A DNA stretch of 64,000 bases from Prevotella sp. E9-3 (GCF_022024015.1 NZ_CP091786.1:3472001-3536000); one strand, 5' to 3'. Shown: positions 52,283 through 61,029, counted from the stretch's first letter. Notes: generated from the sequence alone by a model not told the origin. Program-made: numbers and translations.

Positions 52283-52601
52283 AAGTACTGCCGATGGCTG
52301 TAGACAGCCCATGGTCTCTGAGTGCAGAGTGGCAATATGACTTTTGTGGAATACAATAACAGCATTAGCTGATTATTCGGTACATCTTGAAACGTAGGAA
52401 ATTTCAATGATAGAGTAACTGATAGTCGCTAGTTCTGCACCTAAGGGTGTGGACATGACTTATCTGGTTACTCGGGCAATTCCTACGGCCTCAAGATGTA
52501 GATAAGGCGGTTCACGCCTTTTCTATGTTCTGAGGTCTTGTTAGTTTTGTCCGTTTACAAAGCCCGATAAGTCAGTGAGTGCACTAAGAACCGAATAACA
52601 G
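52283..52601 (+). ncRNA. Structured, pseudoknotted leader RNA upstream of the MmeI-like gene
   Basis: Helices I can pair: a small junction at about 52287-52333 (TGCC/GGCA closing, GGCT/AGCC and CTCT/AGAG arms); closing helix CTG-A-TTATTCGGT (52369-52381) with ACCGAATAACAG (52590-52601); CGTAGGAA (52393-52400) with TTCCTACG (52480-52487); GACTTATC (52457-52464) plus CGGGC (52473-52477) with GCCCGATAAGTC (52562-52573); TGCAC (52436-52440) with GTGCA (52579-52583); and a long hairpin CCTCAAGATG...AAGGCG to CGCCTT...TTCTGAGG (52489-52535). The second and third helices interlock, so the fold is a pseudoknot. The closing helix ends 4 bases before the start codon. It matches no RNA class I know. Confidence 0.6.
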
Positions 52602-52605
52602 TTTT

Positions 52606-54093
52606 ATGAAAACTGAGAAACAAATGGCTGCTGCCGCTACAGAGTTCGCTGAGCGGTGGAAGGGTAGAGGATATGAAAGAGGTGAGTCACAGCCTTTCTG
52701 GATTGACCTCTTAAGCAATGTGTTTGGCATTGATACACCCACTAATGGCTTTATTACCTTTGAAGATCACCGTATGGTGGATGCGTCCAACTTCATTGAT
52801 GGTCGAATTCCGTCAACCAAGGTACTCATTGAACAGAAGTCTTTGGGTAAGGATTTGCGGGCAGGCATCCGTCAGAGCGATGGCTCTTTACTCAATCCTT
52901 TCCAACAGGCTCGTCGCTATGTTGTAAGCCTTCCCGTTTCAGAACATCCCCGTTGGATTGTTACCTGCAACTTCTCTGAGTTTCTTGTCTATGATATGGA
53001 ACAACCTAATGGCGAACCGCAACAGATACTGCTTGAGAACTTAGGCAAGGAATACTATCGTCTGCAATTCCTTGTTGATGCCAAGAGTGAGCATCTCTCC
53101 AAGGAGATGGAGGTGTCAATAAAGGCTGGAGATATTGTTGGTCAAATCTATGAGGCTCTGCTAAAGCAATATGATGACAATTCACCTGAAGCTCTCCGTT
53201 GGTTGAACATTCTCTGTGTTCGTCTGGTGTTCTGTCTTTATGCTGAGGATGCTGGCATCTTTACCAGAGACCAGTTCCATGATTTCCTTGTCATCTATGA
53301 AGCAAAGGATATGCGCAGGGCATTACGTGACTTGTTTGAAGTGCTGAACACACCACAAGAGAAACGTAGTAAATACCTGCAGGCAGAGTTGGCAGCATTT
53401 CCTTATACCAATGGCGGACTGTTTGAAGAGCAGATAGAGATACCTCAGTTTACGGAGGAGTTGAAGCAGACGCTACTCAAAAATGCCAGCCTTGACTTCG
53501 ATTGGAGCGAGATTTCTCCTACCATCTTTGGTGCAGTATTCGAGAGTACGCTGAATCCAGAAACACGTCGCTCTGGAGGCATGCACTATACAAGTATTGA
53601 GAACATTCACAAGGTCATAGACCCATTGTTCTTGAACGACCTGCGCAAAGAACTGGATGAGATATTAGAGGAAAAAGTAGAGAAACAACGCCAGAAGAAG
53701 CTCGATGCTTATCAAGACAAATTGGCCGCATTGACTTTCCTTGACCCTGCTTGTGGCTCTGGCAACTTCCTTACTGAAACTTACCTGAGTCTTCGTCGCT
53801 TGGAAAACGAGGCCATTCGTGAACGCTATCATGGTCAGACCATGCTGGGCGCTTTTGTCAACCCCATTAAGGTAAGCATTCAGCAGTTCTATGGCATAGA
53901 GATTAATGACTTTGCTGTTACTGTTGCAACAACAGCCCTTTGGATTAGTGAGGCGCAGATGTTAAATGAAACGGAGCGCATCATCCATCAAGATATTGAC
54001 TTTCTGCCACTGAAAAGTTACACCAATATTACAGAGGGTAATGCACTAAGAATTGATTGGGAAACAGTTGTGCCTAAAGACCACCTTAATTAA
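52606..54093 (+). pseudogene. MmeI-like type IIL restriction-modification protein, N-terminal part before an in-frame stop
   Basis: 495 codons. N-terminal nuclease domain with DGRIPSTKVLIEQKSLG (PD-(D/E)XK type), helical spacer with IYEALLKQYDDNSPEALRWL and LVFCLYAEDAGIF, then the methyltransferase start LDPACGSGNFLTETYLSLRR (SAM motif I) and QFYGIEINDFAVTVATTALW. It ends at TAA 54091-54093, and the same frame resumes with ATA ATG GGC AAT CCT CCG TTT (I-M-G-N-P-P-F), the catalytic motif IV. A single T or C to A change in a Tyr codon would explain this. Together the parts give about 923 residues, the length of MmeI. As it stands this half has nuclease residues but no catalytic methylase motif. 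Confidence 0.85.
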
Positions 54094-54096
54094 ATA

Positions 54097-55377
54097 ATGG
54101 GCAATCCTCCGTTTGTGGGGTACTCTCTGCAAAGTAAGGATCAAAAGGATGACATTCTTAGTGTGTTTGTTGATGTTAATGGCAAACCATTTAAAACTGC
54201 AGGGAAGATTGATTATGTTGCTGGGTGGTACTATAAAGCTGCCCAAATGATACAACATACAAACATTAGAGTAGCACTTGTTTCTACGAATAGTATTACT
54301 CAGGGTGAGCAAGTTGCAGCTATATGGAAGCCAATCAAAGATTTGTTTGGCATTCACATTGATTTCGCACATCGTACTTTCCGTTGGGATAGTGAGGCAA
54401 GTCTTAAAGCTCATGTTCATTGTGTGATTGTAGGCTTCAGTAATATGAATGTTCCTAAGGTCATATACGACCGTGATAAGCAGAAAGTTGCAGAGACAAT
54501 TAATGCATATCTTATTGACGCACCAGATGTATTCGTTGAGAGTAGAAACAAATCTCTTTGCGATGTACCTCAGATGGTCTATGGTAACAAACCTGTTGAT
54601 GGAGGTTATTTGTTCCTTAGTGATGAAGAAAGGAAAGAAACAATTGCCCAAGAACCTCAAATTGAGAAATTTATTAAGCGAATATATGGTTCCGTAGAAT
54701 ACATCAATAATAAAGAAAGATATTGTCTATGGTTGGTCAATGTAAATCCTTCTGAGATAAGAGCTTCATCATTTATTCATAATCGTGTTGAGCAAGTTAA
54801 GCAATATAGACTTAGTAGCCCCAAAAAAGCTACTCAGGATTCTGCCGCATATTCAACGCTATTCCAAGAGGTGAGGCAACCCAATAAAGAATATATAATT
54901 GTTCCTCGTGTCTCTTCTGAAAATAGGCGATATGTTCCAATGGGCTTTATGTCTCCAGAAAACATTGTGAATGATTCTGTTCAGATTATCCCCGATGCAA
55001 CTCTCTATCACTTCGGTGTTTTGGAAAGCAATGTCCATATGGCTTGGATGAGAGCGGTATGCGGAAGATTAAAGAGCGACTATCGCTATAGTAAAGATGT
55101 TGTCTACAATAACTTCCCTTGGCCTAATCCAACAGATGTACAAAAAGTAAAGATAGAACAGACAGCCCAAGCCATTCTCGATGCTCGTGCTCTCTATCCA
55201 GACTCATCGCTAGCTGACCTCTATGATGAATTGACAATGCCCGTCGAACTTCGCAAAGCGCATCAAGATAACGATAGGGCTGTCATGCAGACCTATGGAT
55301 TTAATGTGAAGACAATGACTGAAAGCCAATGTGTTGCAGAACTTTTCAAACTATATCAGAAACTTACAAACCAATAA
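54097..55377 (+). pseudogene. MmeI-like protein, C-terminal part after the in-frame stop
   Basis: 426 codons from an ATG that lies two codons after the stop. MGNPPFVGYSLQSKDQKDDI carries the NPPF motif IV of an N6-adenine methyltransferase. The rest of the methylase core follows (YVAGWYYKAAQ, VALVSTNSITQGEQV), then a target-recognition region (about 180-340, AT-rich) and the MmeI C-terminal helices (YSKDVVYNNFPWP, QAILDARALYPDSSLADLYD). Without SAM motif I it cannot methylate alone. Separate translation of both parts and reassembly, or stop readthrough, would be needed for function. The next gene starts 5 bases after its stop. Confidence 0.85.
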
Positions 55378-55381
55378 AGAT

Positions 55382-56902
55382 ATGCAAGAAACTTGGAAAC
55401 GATTCGTTTATCCTCTCATTGAGGACAAGAAACAGGACGTTGAGGAAGAAGCTTATCATCGTCATATAGAAAACCAATTGATGCTTCTGGGCTGGGAACC
55501 TTGGAAAGGAGATATTATCCACAAACAGTCGCTCAGAATAGGCAATCGCAATCGAATGGAACCAGATATTCTTGTTGCTCGTGATAATGAATACCAATTT
55601 GTAATAGAAGTGAAGCGACCTGGAAATATTCAGGCAAAAGAGGAGATAACCCAGTTGGAGTCCTATATGCGACAACTGAGGCTTGATGTCGGTATATACA
55701 TTGGTGAACACATTGAGATGTTTTATGATAAGCCCAACATGAGCCATGTGGTTTCGGTATTCAAATGGGCTGTTGACTTGGAAGAAAAACGAGGAGCACG
55801 CTTTGTTGAACTCTTCTCAAAAGAGATTTTTACAAGAGAGGCCATTGTGGACTTCTGTGAGGAACGCATTCAGGAGATACAACGTCAGAACAGTTTGAAT
55901 GAAATAAAAAGAAGTCTGATAGCAGATGCGCAAACTCAGATAACAGAAAGTCTGAAGCCTTACTTGATGGAGAAATATGGCAGTAGTTTCTCTGAGGAAG
56001 AAATCAAGGGTATGTTGGCAACTATTCGTTTTACGGCATCTCCAGATGGGAGTCAACCAGCCCCCAAGGTGATTATTCCCAAACTTCAACCTGCACCAAA
56101 AAGTACTCTCGTAGAGTGTTTGCTGACCAGAAATGCCAATGCTAATGGTCTATTCAACCCAGCAGACCAGTCGCTGACAGTTCTAAAGGGCAGTACGGTT
56201 AATCCTATTCATGTTCCCAAAATTAGTGATTCAAACAGAAAGAAACGTGATAAGCAGTTGGCAGAATATACTGAACTGAAAGAGGGCAAAAGAATCGTTA
56301 AGGAAGATGTGTGCTTTGACACTCCCAGTGGCGCTGCCCAATTCTGTGTCGGTGGTTCGGCAAATGGGTGGAAAGAGTGGAAAGATGCAGAAGGGCGTGA
56401 GTTGGATGTATATCGCACTAACGATGTTAACCATAAGACAGGAGGCAGTTTCGATACAAACAGGGTAACTGACCCACACAAATTTCAGTTGGATTTCTGG
56501 ACGAGATTTAAAACCAAACTAGAAGCAACTGGAAAGATTCCATCCTTGCAGACACCACAGCCCCACAATTGGTACGATGTGAGGATTGGACGCTCAAACA
56601 TTTTGCTGAACAATGTCTGCAACACCCAGAAAAACTTCGTAAGTGTGAGGCTTTATATCAGAAATCAAGTAGTTGATAAATACTATCCTGCATTGGAAGC
56701 CAAGCGCAATGATATAAATCAGGCATTGGGCTGTGAACTAACATGGGATACAAACCCCACTGCAAAGGATAAGACAATCGCCCTGTTCCACAAGACGGAT
56801 CTATCAGATCCACAGAAGATGGAAGAAGCATTGGACTGGCTTGTTCAGCAGACTATCATCTTCTACAATGTATTCTCGAAAGAAGTGAAGGGAATAAAAT
56901 AA
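55382..56902 (+). CDS. HSDR_N/DUF4357/DUF4268 nuclease-like protein next to the MmeI gene
   Basis: 506 residues from the ATG at 55382 (MQETWKRFVYPLIEDKK); an in-frame ATG at 55331 overlaps the previous gene. The N-terminal type I restriction R-like nuclease fold has RMEPDILVARDN and QFVIEVKRPG (D...ExK). A DUF4357 segment follows (about 270-370: GSTVNP, KEDVCFDTPSGAAQFCVGGS), and DUF4268 is at the C terminus (about 380-500: KFQLDFWTRFKTKLEATG, FVSVRLYIRNQVVDKYYPAL). Such proteins often accompany restriction genes; the partner role is inferred. It shares the leader-driven transcript and ends before the terminator at 56905. Confidence 0.82.
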   Translation: MQETWKRFVYPLIEDKKQDVEEEAYHRHIENQLMLLGWEPWKGDIIHKQSLRIGNRNRMEPDILVARDNEYQFVIEVKRPGNIQAKEEITQLESYMRQLRLDVGIYIGEHIEMFYDKPNMSHVVSVFKWAVDLEEKRGARFVELFSKEIFTREAIVDFCEERIQEIQRQNSLNEIKRSLIADAQTQITESLKPYLMEKYGSSFSEEEIKGMLATIRFTASPDGSQPAPKVIIPKLQPAPKSTLVECLLTRNANANGLFNPADQSLTVLKGSTVNPIHVPKISDSNRKKRDKQLAEYTELKEGKRIVKEDVCFDTPSGAAQFCVGGSANGWKEWKDAEGRELDVYRTNDVNHKTGGSFDTNRVTDPHKFQLDFWTRFKTKLEATGKIPSLQTPQPHNWYDVRIGRSNILLNNVCNTQKNFVSVRLYIRNQVVDKYYPALEAKRNDINQALGCELTWDTNPTAKDKTIALFHKTDLSDPQKMEEALDWLVQQTIIFYNVFSKEVKGIK

Positions 56903-56904
56903 AA

Positions 56905-56941
56905 AAGAAGATGCAGGACTTTCATCGTTCTGCATCTTCTT
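56905..56941. terminator. Bidirectional terminator
   Basis: AAGAAGATGCAG (56905-56916) pairs perfectly with CTGCATCTTCTT (56930-56941), with A-runs before and T-rich bases after. It serves the converging DUF4268 and 146-residue genes. Confidence 0.85.
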
Positions 56942-56951
56942 ATTCAACCAA

Positions 56952-57392
56952 TCATCTAAACTTTACTGTTGGGCAGAAATATTTCATGATTGGGCCGTAC
57001 TTCTTCATCTCGTAGTTGTTCATGGAACGGGCCTCATTAGATAACCGCTTGAATGTACCATCCTTCTGTTGTTCCCATATTTGAACATGTACTGTGCCTG
57101 CAGGAAAACGATGACCATTACCTTTGTTTGTGTGAGTGTGACTCCAATCGAAATCAAGATAAGTCTTCTGACCAATATATACACGTGCTTGACATACACC
57201 TTTCGCATTCTGCCTAAAATAGACATCCGAAGTGTTGGCATATAAAGGCAAGTTACTATATGTGTCCTTGTTTCCTTTTCGTTTTATCAAATGCCCTTTT
57301 ACTCCGTTGATTGTGACAGCAGGTGCCAAAGAGACATATTCAGAACGCCGCCCCTTATAGTCGCGTGAAAAGAAATCAGCTCCGTTTCCCAT
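56952..57392 (-). CDS. Hypothetical protein of the DUF4417 cassette (third gene)
   Basis: 146 residues starting MGNGADFFSRDYKGRR, no signal peptide. The central part has QARVYIGQKTYLDFDWSHTH, then GNGHRFPAGTVHVQIWEQ and a helix MNNYEMKKYGPIMKYF. The cluster of D, H and H residues (DWSHTHTNKGNGH) looks like a metal or nuclease site, and I recall similar small proteins in phages and mobile elements, but I cannot name the family. Its start overlaps the second gene's end by 17 bases, so the three genes form one tightly coupled operon. Confidence 0.6.
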   Translation of the reverse strand: MGNGADFFSRDYKGRRSEYVSLAPAVTINGVKGHLIKRKGNKDTYSNLPLYANTSDVYFRQNAKGVCQARVYIGQKTYLDFDWSHTHTNKGNGHRFPAGTVHVQIWEQQKDGTFKRLSNEARSMNNYEMKKYGPIMKYFCPTVKFR

Positions 57393-57786
57393 TTTCTAAC
57401 AAATCATAGTTACGTCCGTAATTCACAATTGCATAGTCCTTCTCACGAAGCCATTCCCAGAGAGTAATGTCACGGTCAAGAAAGCCTTCTGTCTTGAAGT
57501 TAACATTCAGCGCTTCTGATAGGTTCATTACATGAACTTCTTCGGCACCATCAGTTCCTATTCCGTGACCGATGACATATTCTTCATAATACATTCTGAC
57601 CATGTATATCTGATCCGTATTCTCGTATGCAGATATAAGCACATCGTTAAGTGCAGTACACTCGTACTCCTCCTTGAATTGCATGTTGCTGAAGAAGTTT
57701 GCTTCATTAAGTGTGAGGCTATTTGTCTTCATGGATGCGAACAACTTTGCGTCAACATCCCATAACTGGTTTTTATTATTATCCAT
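57376..57786 (-). CDS. Hypothetical acidic protein of the DUF4417 cassette (second gene)
   Basis: 136 residues, rich in Glu, Asp and Asn, no signal peptide or membrane helix. Recognisable pieces are KTNSLTLNEANFFSNMQFKE at the N terminus and WEWLREKDYAIVNYGRNYDL near the end. I do not know the family; the size and acidity would suit an immunity or antitoxin-like partner of the neighbouring protein, but this is speculation. It overlaps DUF4417 by 8 bases and the third gene by 17. Confidence 0.6.
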   Translation of the reverse strand: MDNNKNQLWDVDAKLFASMKTNSLTLNEANFFSNMQFKEEYECTALNDVLISAYENTDQIYMVRMYYEEYVIGHGIGTDGAEEVHVMNLSEALNVNFKTEGFLDRDITLWEWLREKDYAIVNYGRNYDLLENGKRS

Positions 57787-58510
57787 GTCTGAATCGTTTT
57801 GAAATGAAATCTTTTAAGAATTTAACTGGAGTATGAAGGTCTGGAATTTCAATTTCCGGACCATAAACCAATATAAGAGTCGGATGTTTCTCTGCTTCAA
57901 GTCGCCTTAATGCATAACACCAGATATTATAAGCCTGAGCATCTTTTCGGTTGCTAAGCCCGCAAACTGCAATCACACTGTTAGAAGGCAAGCCTTCAAG
58001 ACAATAAGAAAAGGACTGGAGACCTCCAAAGCTGAATGTTGGGATAGCTTTAAATCCCCTGAGCTGCCAAAAAAGTCCTACAAATCTTGTACGAAAAGTA
58101 TTTTGCTGATTATAGTACTCAGTGGGCAAGTCTCGCCACAGACTGAAATCGGGAGTAAAGAAATAATCGTAATGGGAGATACTAAAGGTCGTACGCTCCA
58201 AATCACACCATAATTGATTCCTAAACCGATAGTCATCAAGAAAAAAGATTAAAGCTTCATTTTTACCAGTGTGTTTTTTCCTGTCAGAAAAAGAAACGAG
58301 CTCAAAGTCTGTGCTGTCATTATATGGGAGCATCTGAGGGAAAGAGTGTGTCGCCGTAAAAGTCATACCCTCCATGAGGTGCATGTTGTCATAGATTACC
58401 TTGCGTCTCTGACGTTTGGGAATCATGGTGGTCTTAATAGATACACCCTTTGGAGTATGCTCCATATAGTAGAGCTCTTTTGGTGGGAAAAGACTAATAT
58501 GGGTAGTCAT
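57779..58510 (-). CDS. DUF4417 domain protein (first gene of a three-gene cassette)
   Basis: 243 residues. The DUF4417 pattern is carried by HTGKNEALIFFLDDYRFRNQ, FFTPDFSLWRDLPTEYYNQQ, LRGFKAIPTFSFGG, SYCLEGLPSNSVIAVCGLS and LIVYGPEIEIPDLHTP-like segments, with conserved Asp, Trp and Pro positions. DUF4417 occurs in phages and mobile elements and has no established activity. The three genes are translationally overlapped and lie between the MmeI-type locus and a non-coding stretch. Confidence 0.78.
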   Translation of the reverse strand: MTTHISLFPPKELYYMEHTPKGVSIKTTMIPKRQRRKVIYDNMHLMEGMTFTATHSFPQMLPYNDSTDFELVSFSDRKKHTGKNEALIFFLDDYRFRNQLWCDLERTTFSISHYDYFFTPDFSLWRDLPTEYYNQQNTFRTRFVGLFWQLRGFKAIPTFSFGGLQSFSYCLEGLPSNSVIAVCGLSNRKDAQAYNIWCYALRRLEAEKHPTLILVYGPEIEIPDLHTPVKFLKDFISKRFRHG

Positions 58511-58638
58511 ACCTTATGATAATTAAGTTAATACTTGGCATGGAGGATTACCAAAAATCACACCACGCCGTTTATTAATTTTTTATAAAAAATGCCCGAT
58601 ATGAAAACCATCTTATAGTACATCTAAGAATAAAACAT

Positions 58639-58646
58639 TAATTTTG
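58639..58646 (+). promoter_or_regulatory. -7 element of the sRNA candidate
   Basis: TAATTTTG matches TAnnTTTG. No TTTG lies at the expected -33 distance. Confidence 0.4.
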
Positions 58647-58652
58647 TACCAA

Positions 58653-58746
58653 CGAACTATGACGATTTCCTGAATTTAGGCAACTAAGACACGCCTATCG
58701 GGAGAGCAGTCCTAAGGTCTCGTACTATTGCAGTAGTACGGGACCT
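58653..58746 (+). ncRNA. Candidate small RNA of about 95 nucleotides
   Basis: A -7 element at 58639-58646 is followed by 60 bases that can form CCTGAATTTAGG and related small stems. The sequence ends in a strong intrinsic terminator, GGTCTCGTACT pairing with AGTACGGGACC, followed by five Ts at about 58742-58746. No open frame of note lies between. The combination of promoter, terminator and no gene suggests an independent sRNA. Confidence 0.5.
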
Positions 58747-59266
58747 TTTTGCATTGCCATATCTGTTATATTTCCATACGCATTGTTAGAGCGCCTCCAT
58801 AATTAATATTGTTATTACTTGACTTCATCATTGATGAGGGTAATGACTCCGTCGTTTATCACCTACAAATTTAGCAATAATAATAAAAAACACAAAAAAT
58901 AATGTAGAAAAATGCTACACTTTAAATAACTTTTGGCAATTATCAATCAGTAATAGAAGCTATCTAAGCATCACAAAATAAATTGATGGTAATTATCTCT
59001 ACAGTACCGTGATCAACGTTCCCATTTTTTCTCGGGGAGGGGCTGTGGGTAAGGATTATTTTACTCTGTGAACAATATTAAAATGCCATTAGTAACCTAT
59101 TTAGGAAATAACGGTCTCAAAAGTGCCTTAACCCATAACATTGACGTTTCCTACCTCAACATCATCGGGGAAAAAGGGTTCTACAATTATAGCATCAACG
59201 CTGCATTATATAAAAGAAGAATTGGTAATGCCCTGAAGGAAGTGACATTGCTTATTTAAAAAGAGT

Positions 59267-59318
59267 ATACTTGCCAAGAATATCGAAAATTTATTGTATA
59301 TTTGCAGTGATAATTCAA
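59267..59318 (+). promoter_or_regulatory. Promoter of the DUF4325 gene
   Basis: TATATTTG near 59298-59305 matches TAnnTTTG, with TTG about 20 bases upstream. A 19-codon frame (VIIQNIIEEYNEAF...) begins at the likely transcript start and ends just before the DUF4325 ATG; it could be a leader peptide. Confidence 0.5.
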
Positions 59319-59374
59319 AATATTATCGAAGAGTATAACGAGGCATTTGTAGAATCAGAAGAATAGGAATCGCT

Positions 59375-59671
59375 ATGGTAGAATTTAAGTTCAGAGAATA
59401 CGGCACGGACTTTGGAACATGCGCCATGGGACAGAAACTCCGTGAGAAGCTTTTGCCGCTGATAAATGGCGAAGAGAAGGTTGTTCTTGACTTTACGGGC
59501 GTCAACGTGGTGTCAAACTCGTTTGCCGATGAATGTATTGCCAAGCTACTCTTAGAGATTCCGTTGTCAGAACTGAAACGTCGCACTACATTCAAAGGGC
59601 TGAACCCATTGGCTGAGCGCAGCGTTTTGGTTGCACTTCAGCGCCGGTATAAGGTTCTGAAGAACAGTTAG
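59375..59671 (+). CDS. DUF4325 (STAS-like) protein
   Basis: 98 residues. The STAS-like fold is visible as VVLDFTGVNVVSNSFADECI (strand, loop and helix with the Ser-Asn-Ser-Phe signature) and LKRRTTFKGLNPLAERSVL. DUF4325 proteins usually pair with a histidine-kinase-like ATPase or a signalling helicase, but no such partner is next to this gene. It may regulate a partner elsewhere. The gene lies alone between 16-bp direct repeats and converges with the M28 lipoprotein gene. Confidence 0.82.
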   Translation: MVEFKFREYGTDFGTCAMGQKLREKLLPLINGEEKVVLDFTGVNVVSNSFADECIAKLLLEIPLSELKRRTTFKGLNPLAERSVLVALQRRYKVLKNS

Positions 59672-59683
59672 GGAATACAACTT

Positions 59684-60676
59684 TTACTCTGTGAACAGTA
59701 CTTGGATGATGGTCTGACCGACGGCTTTGAGGGTGTTGAGGTCAAGATGCTGCATGTCATCGTTGACGGTGTGCCAGGTGGGACCAAACGAGCTCTGTTC
59801 GCAGTCGGCATAATAAGGAATGATATCGACGCAGGGAATACCGGCCACCTCGTTTACAGGCACATGGTCGTCGGTGACGGTGCCACCCGTGCGGGGAGGA
59901 AAGAAACTGGCATAGCCGGCAACAGCAGCAGCCTGCCACACACGGTTCACCACATTGTTGGCATAATGGCGAGAATAACCCTCCTGATAGAAATGGGCTC
60001 CCATACCGCCAACCATGTCGAGCAGTATGCCATAACGAGCCTTGTAGCCCTCGACATGCGGATGCGCAGCCCAGTACTGTGCACCTAAAGCCCACGAATC
60101 GCTACCATCCACATCGTTCACAAACTGAGGAACGCCCCAGTCTTCAGCATCAAAACAAATGAAGTCTATTCCGAGTTGAGAGTTGAGAGTGTCGGTGGTC
60201 AGTAAACGGGCCACTTCGAGCATCACGCCCACACCGCTGGCACCGTCGTTGGCTGCCATCACGGGTGTCTTCCAGTTGTCTGGATCAGGGTCGTTATCAG
60301 CCCACGGACGACTGTCCCAGTGGGCACAGAGCAGAATGCGGTCGGCAAGGTCGGGACGATAACTTGCAATGATATTGGTGCTGTGCAGTACCGTTCCGTC
60401 ATAGCCCTTCAGGTCGGCCTTCTGAAGAGTCACCGTCATACCGTACTCACTAAACTTACTGGCTATCCATTGGCCACAGCGGTCGTGTGCTTCGCTGTTC
60501 ATGGTTCGCGGCCCGAACTGGCACTGCTGTTCGCAGAATATGTAGGCCGAATCGGCCATAAACGTGATGCCGACAGGTTCTTCATTCTTAGCTGTCGTCA
60601 CATTGCCTTTCTGCTGACTGCCACAGGCTGTGAGCAGTAGAAAGGAGAAGAAAATCAAAAAGCGATAGTAGTTCAT
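59684..60676 (-). CDS. M28-family lipoprotein, glutaminyl-peptide cyclotransferase-like
   Basis: 330 residues with lipobox LTAC (Cys18). The metallopeptidase-like core has LLCAHWDSRPWAD, AANDGASGVGVMLEVARLL, DFICFDAEDWG and TVTDDHVPVNEVAGIPCVDI, with a late His in PTWHTVNDDMQHLD. These are the metal ligands of M28 enzymes, and the arrangement matches the type II glutaminyl cyclases described in Porphyromonas, Tannerella and Prevotella. Those enzymes form N-terminal pyroglutamate on exported proteins, which fits signal peptides cleaved before Gln, as seen on several proteins here (VKAQ, VFAQ, TYAQ). Aminopeptidase activity is the alternative. Confidence 0.85.
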   Translation of the reverse strand: MNYYRFLIFFSFLLLTACGSQQKGNVTTAKNEEPVGITFMADSAYIFCEQQCQFGPRTMNSEAHDRCGQWIASKFSEYGMTVTLQKADLKGYDGTVLHSTNIIASYRPDLADRILLCAHWDSRPWADNDPDPDNWKTPVMAANDGASGVGVMLEVARLLTTDTLNSQLGIDFICFDAEDWGVPQFVNDVDGSDSWALGAQYWAAHPHVEGYKARYGILLDMVGGMGAHFYQEGYSRHYANNVVNRVWQAAAVAGYASFFPPRTGGTVTDDHVPVNEVAGIPCVDIIPYYADCEQSSFGPTWHTVNDDMQHLDLNTLKAVGQTIIQVLFTE

Positions 60677-60915
60677 TCTCTTTTAGGAATTACAGATAAT
60701 CCAGCAGCCATCCTCATGCTGCTGCGCATTTGTTTTGCAAAGTTAGCTACAATTCCCTATATCTCCAAGATGCGAAACCTCTTTTTTGCTTTTTTGTATG
60801 AAAAGGGGCTGGCAGCAATATCCGATATTGGCAAATCGCTTAGAATTTTCGGGTCACTAGCAAATTCCAGTGTTTGCCTTACTTCGCATTATACAAAAAC
60901 CTTCAAAACCCTGAA

Positions 60916-61029
60916 CTGTACTGCTTTGCTCTGCGAGCAATCGTTCTAAGATATCGTTCAAGGACTGCGCAAGCCAGCTTGGCAGTCCTTGAACGATACC
61001 TCAGAACAGCCTGCGGCTTAGCAGTACAG
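60916..61029. repeat. Fold-back element (114 bp) between the M28 and GxxExxY genes
   Basis: CTGTACTGCT (60916-60925) with AGCAGTACAG (61020-61029) and ATCGTTCAAGGACTG (60953-60967) with CAGTCCTTGAACGAT (60983-60997) are perfect inverted arms; TTCTAAG and CTCAGAA extend the inner stem. The inner loop holds GCCAGCTTGGC. It fills the middle of a 486-base gap in which I see no gene. It could be a structured RNA or a miniature element. Confidence 0.8.

Larger units (their letters stand above)
58511..59374. other. 864-base gap: sRNA candidate, otherwise AT-rich non-coding
   Basis: The gap contains the sRNA candidate at 58653-58746 and the promoter of the DUF4325 gene at 59288-59320. A 63-codon frame at 59068-59259 begins inside a copy of the M28 gene's 3' end and I do not trust it. 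The rest is AT-rich with no gene that I can support. Confidence 0.5.

Noticed and set aside
52283..52601. The leader as RNase P RNA, tmRNA or 6S RNA
   Set aside because: None of the conserved cores I know (such as GAGGAAAGTCC of RNase P or the tmRNA tRNA-like ends) is present.
59068..59259. A 63-codon GTG-start frame
   Set aside because: It begins inside a copied 3' end of the M28 gene, has no promoter or family resemblance, and is only moderately long for AT-rich DNA.
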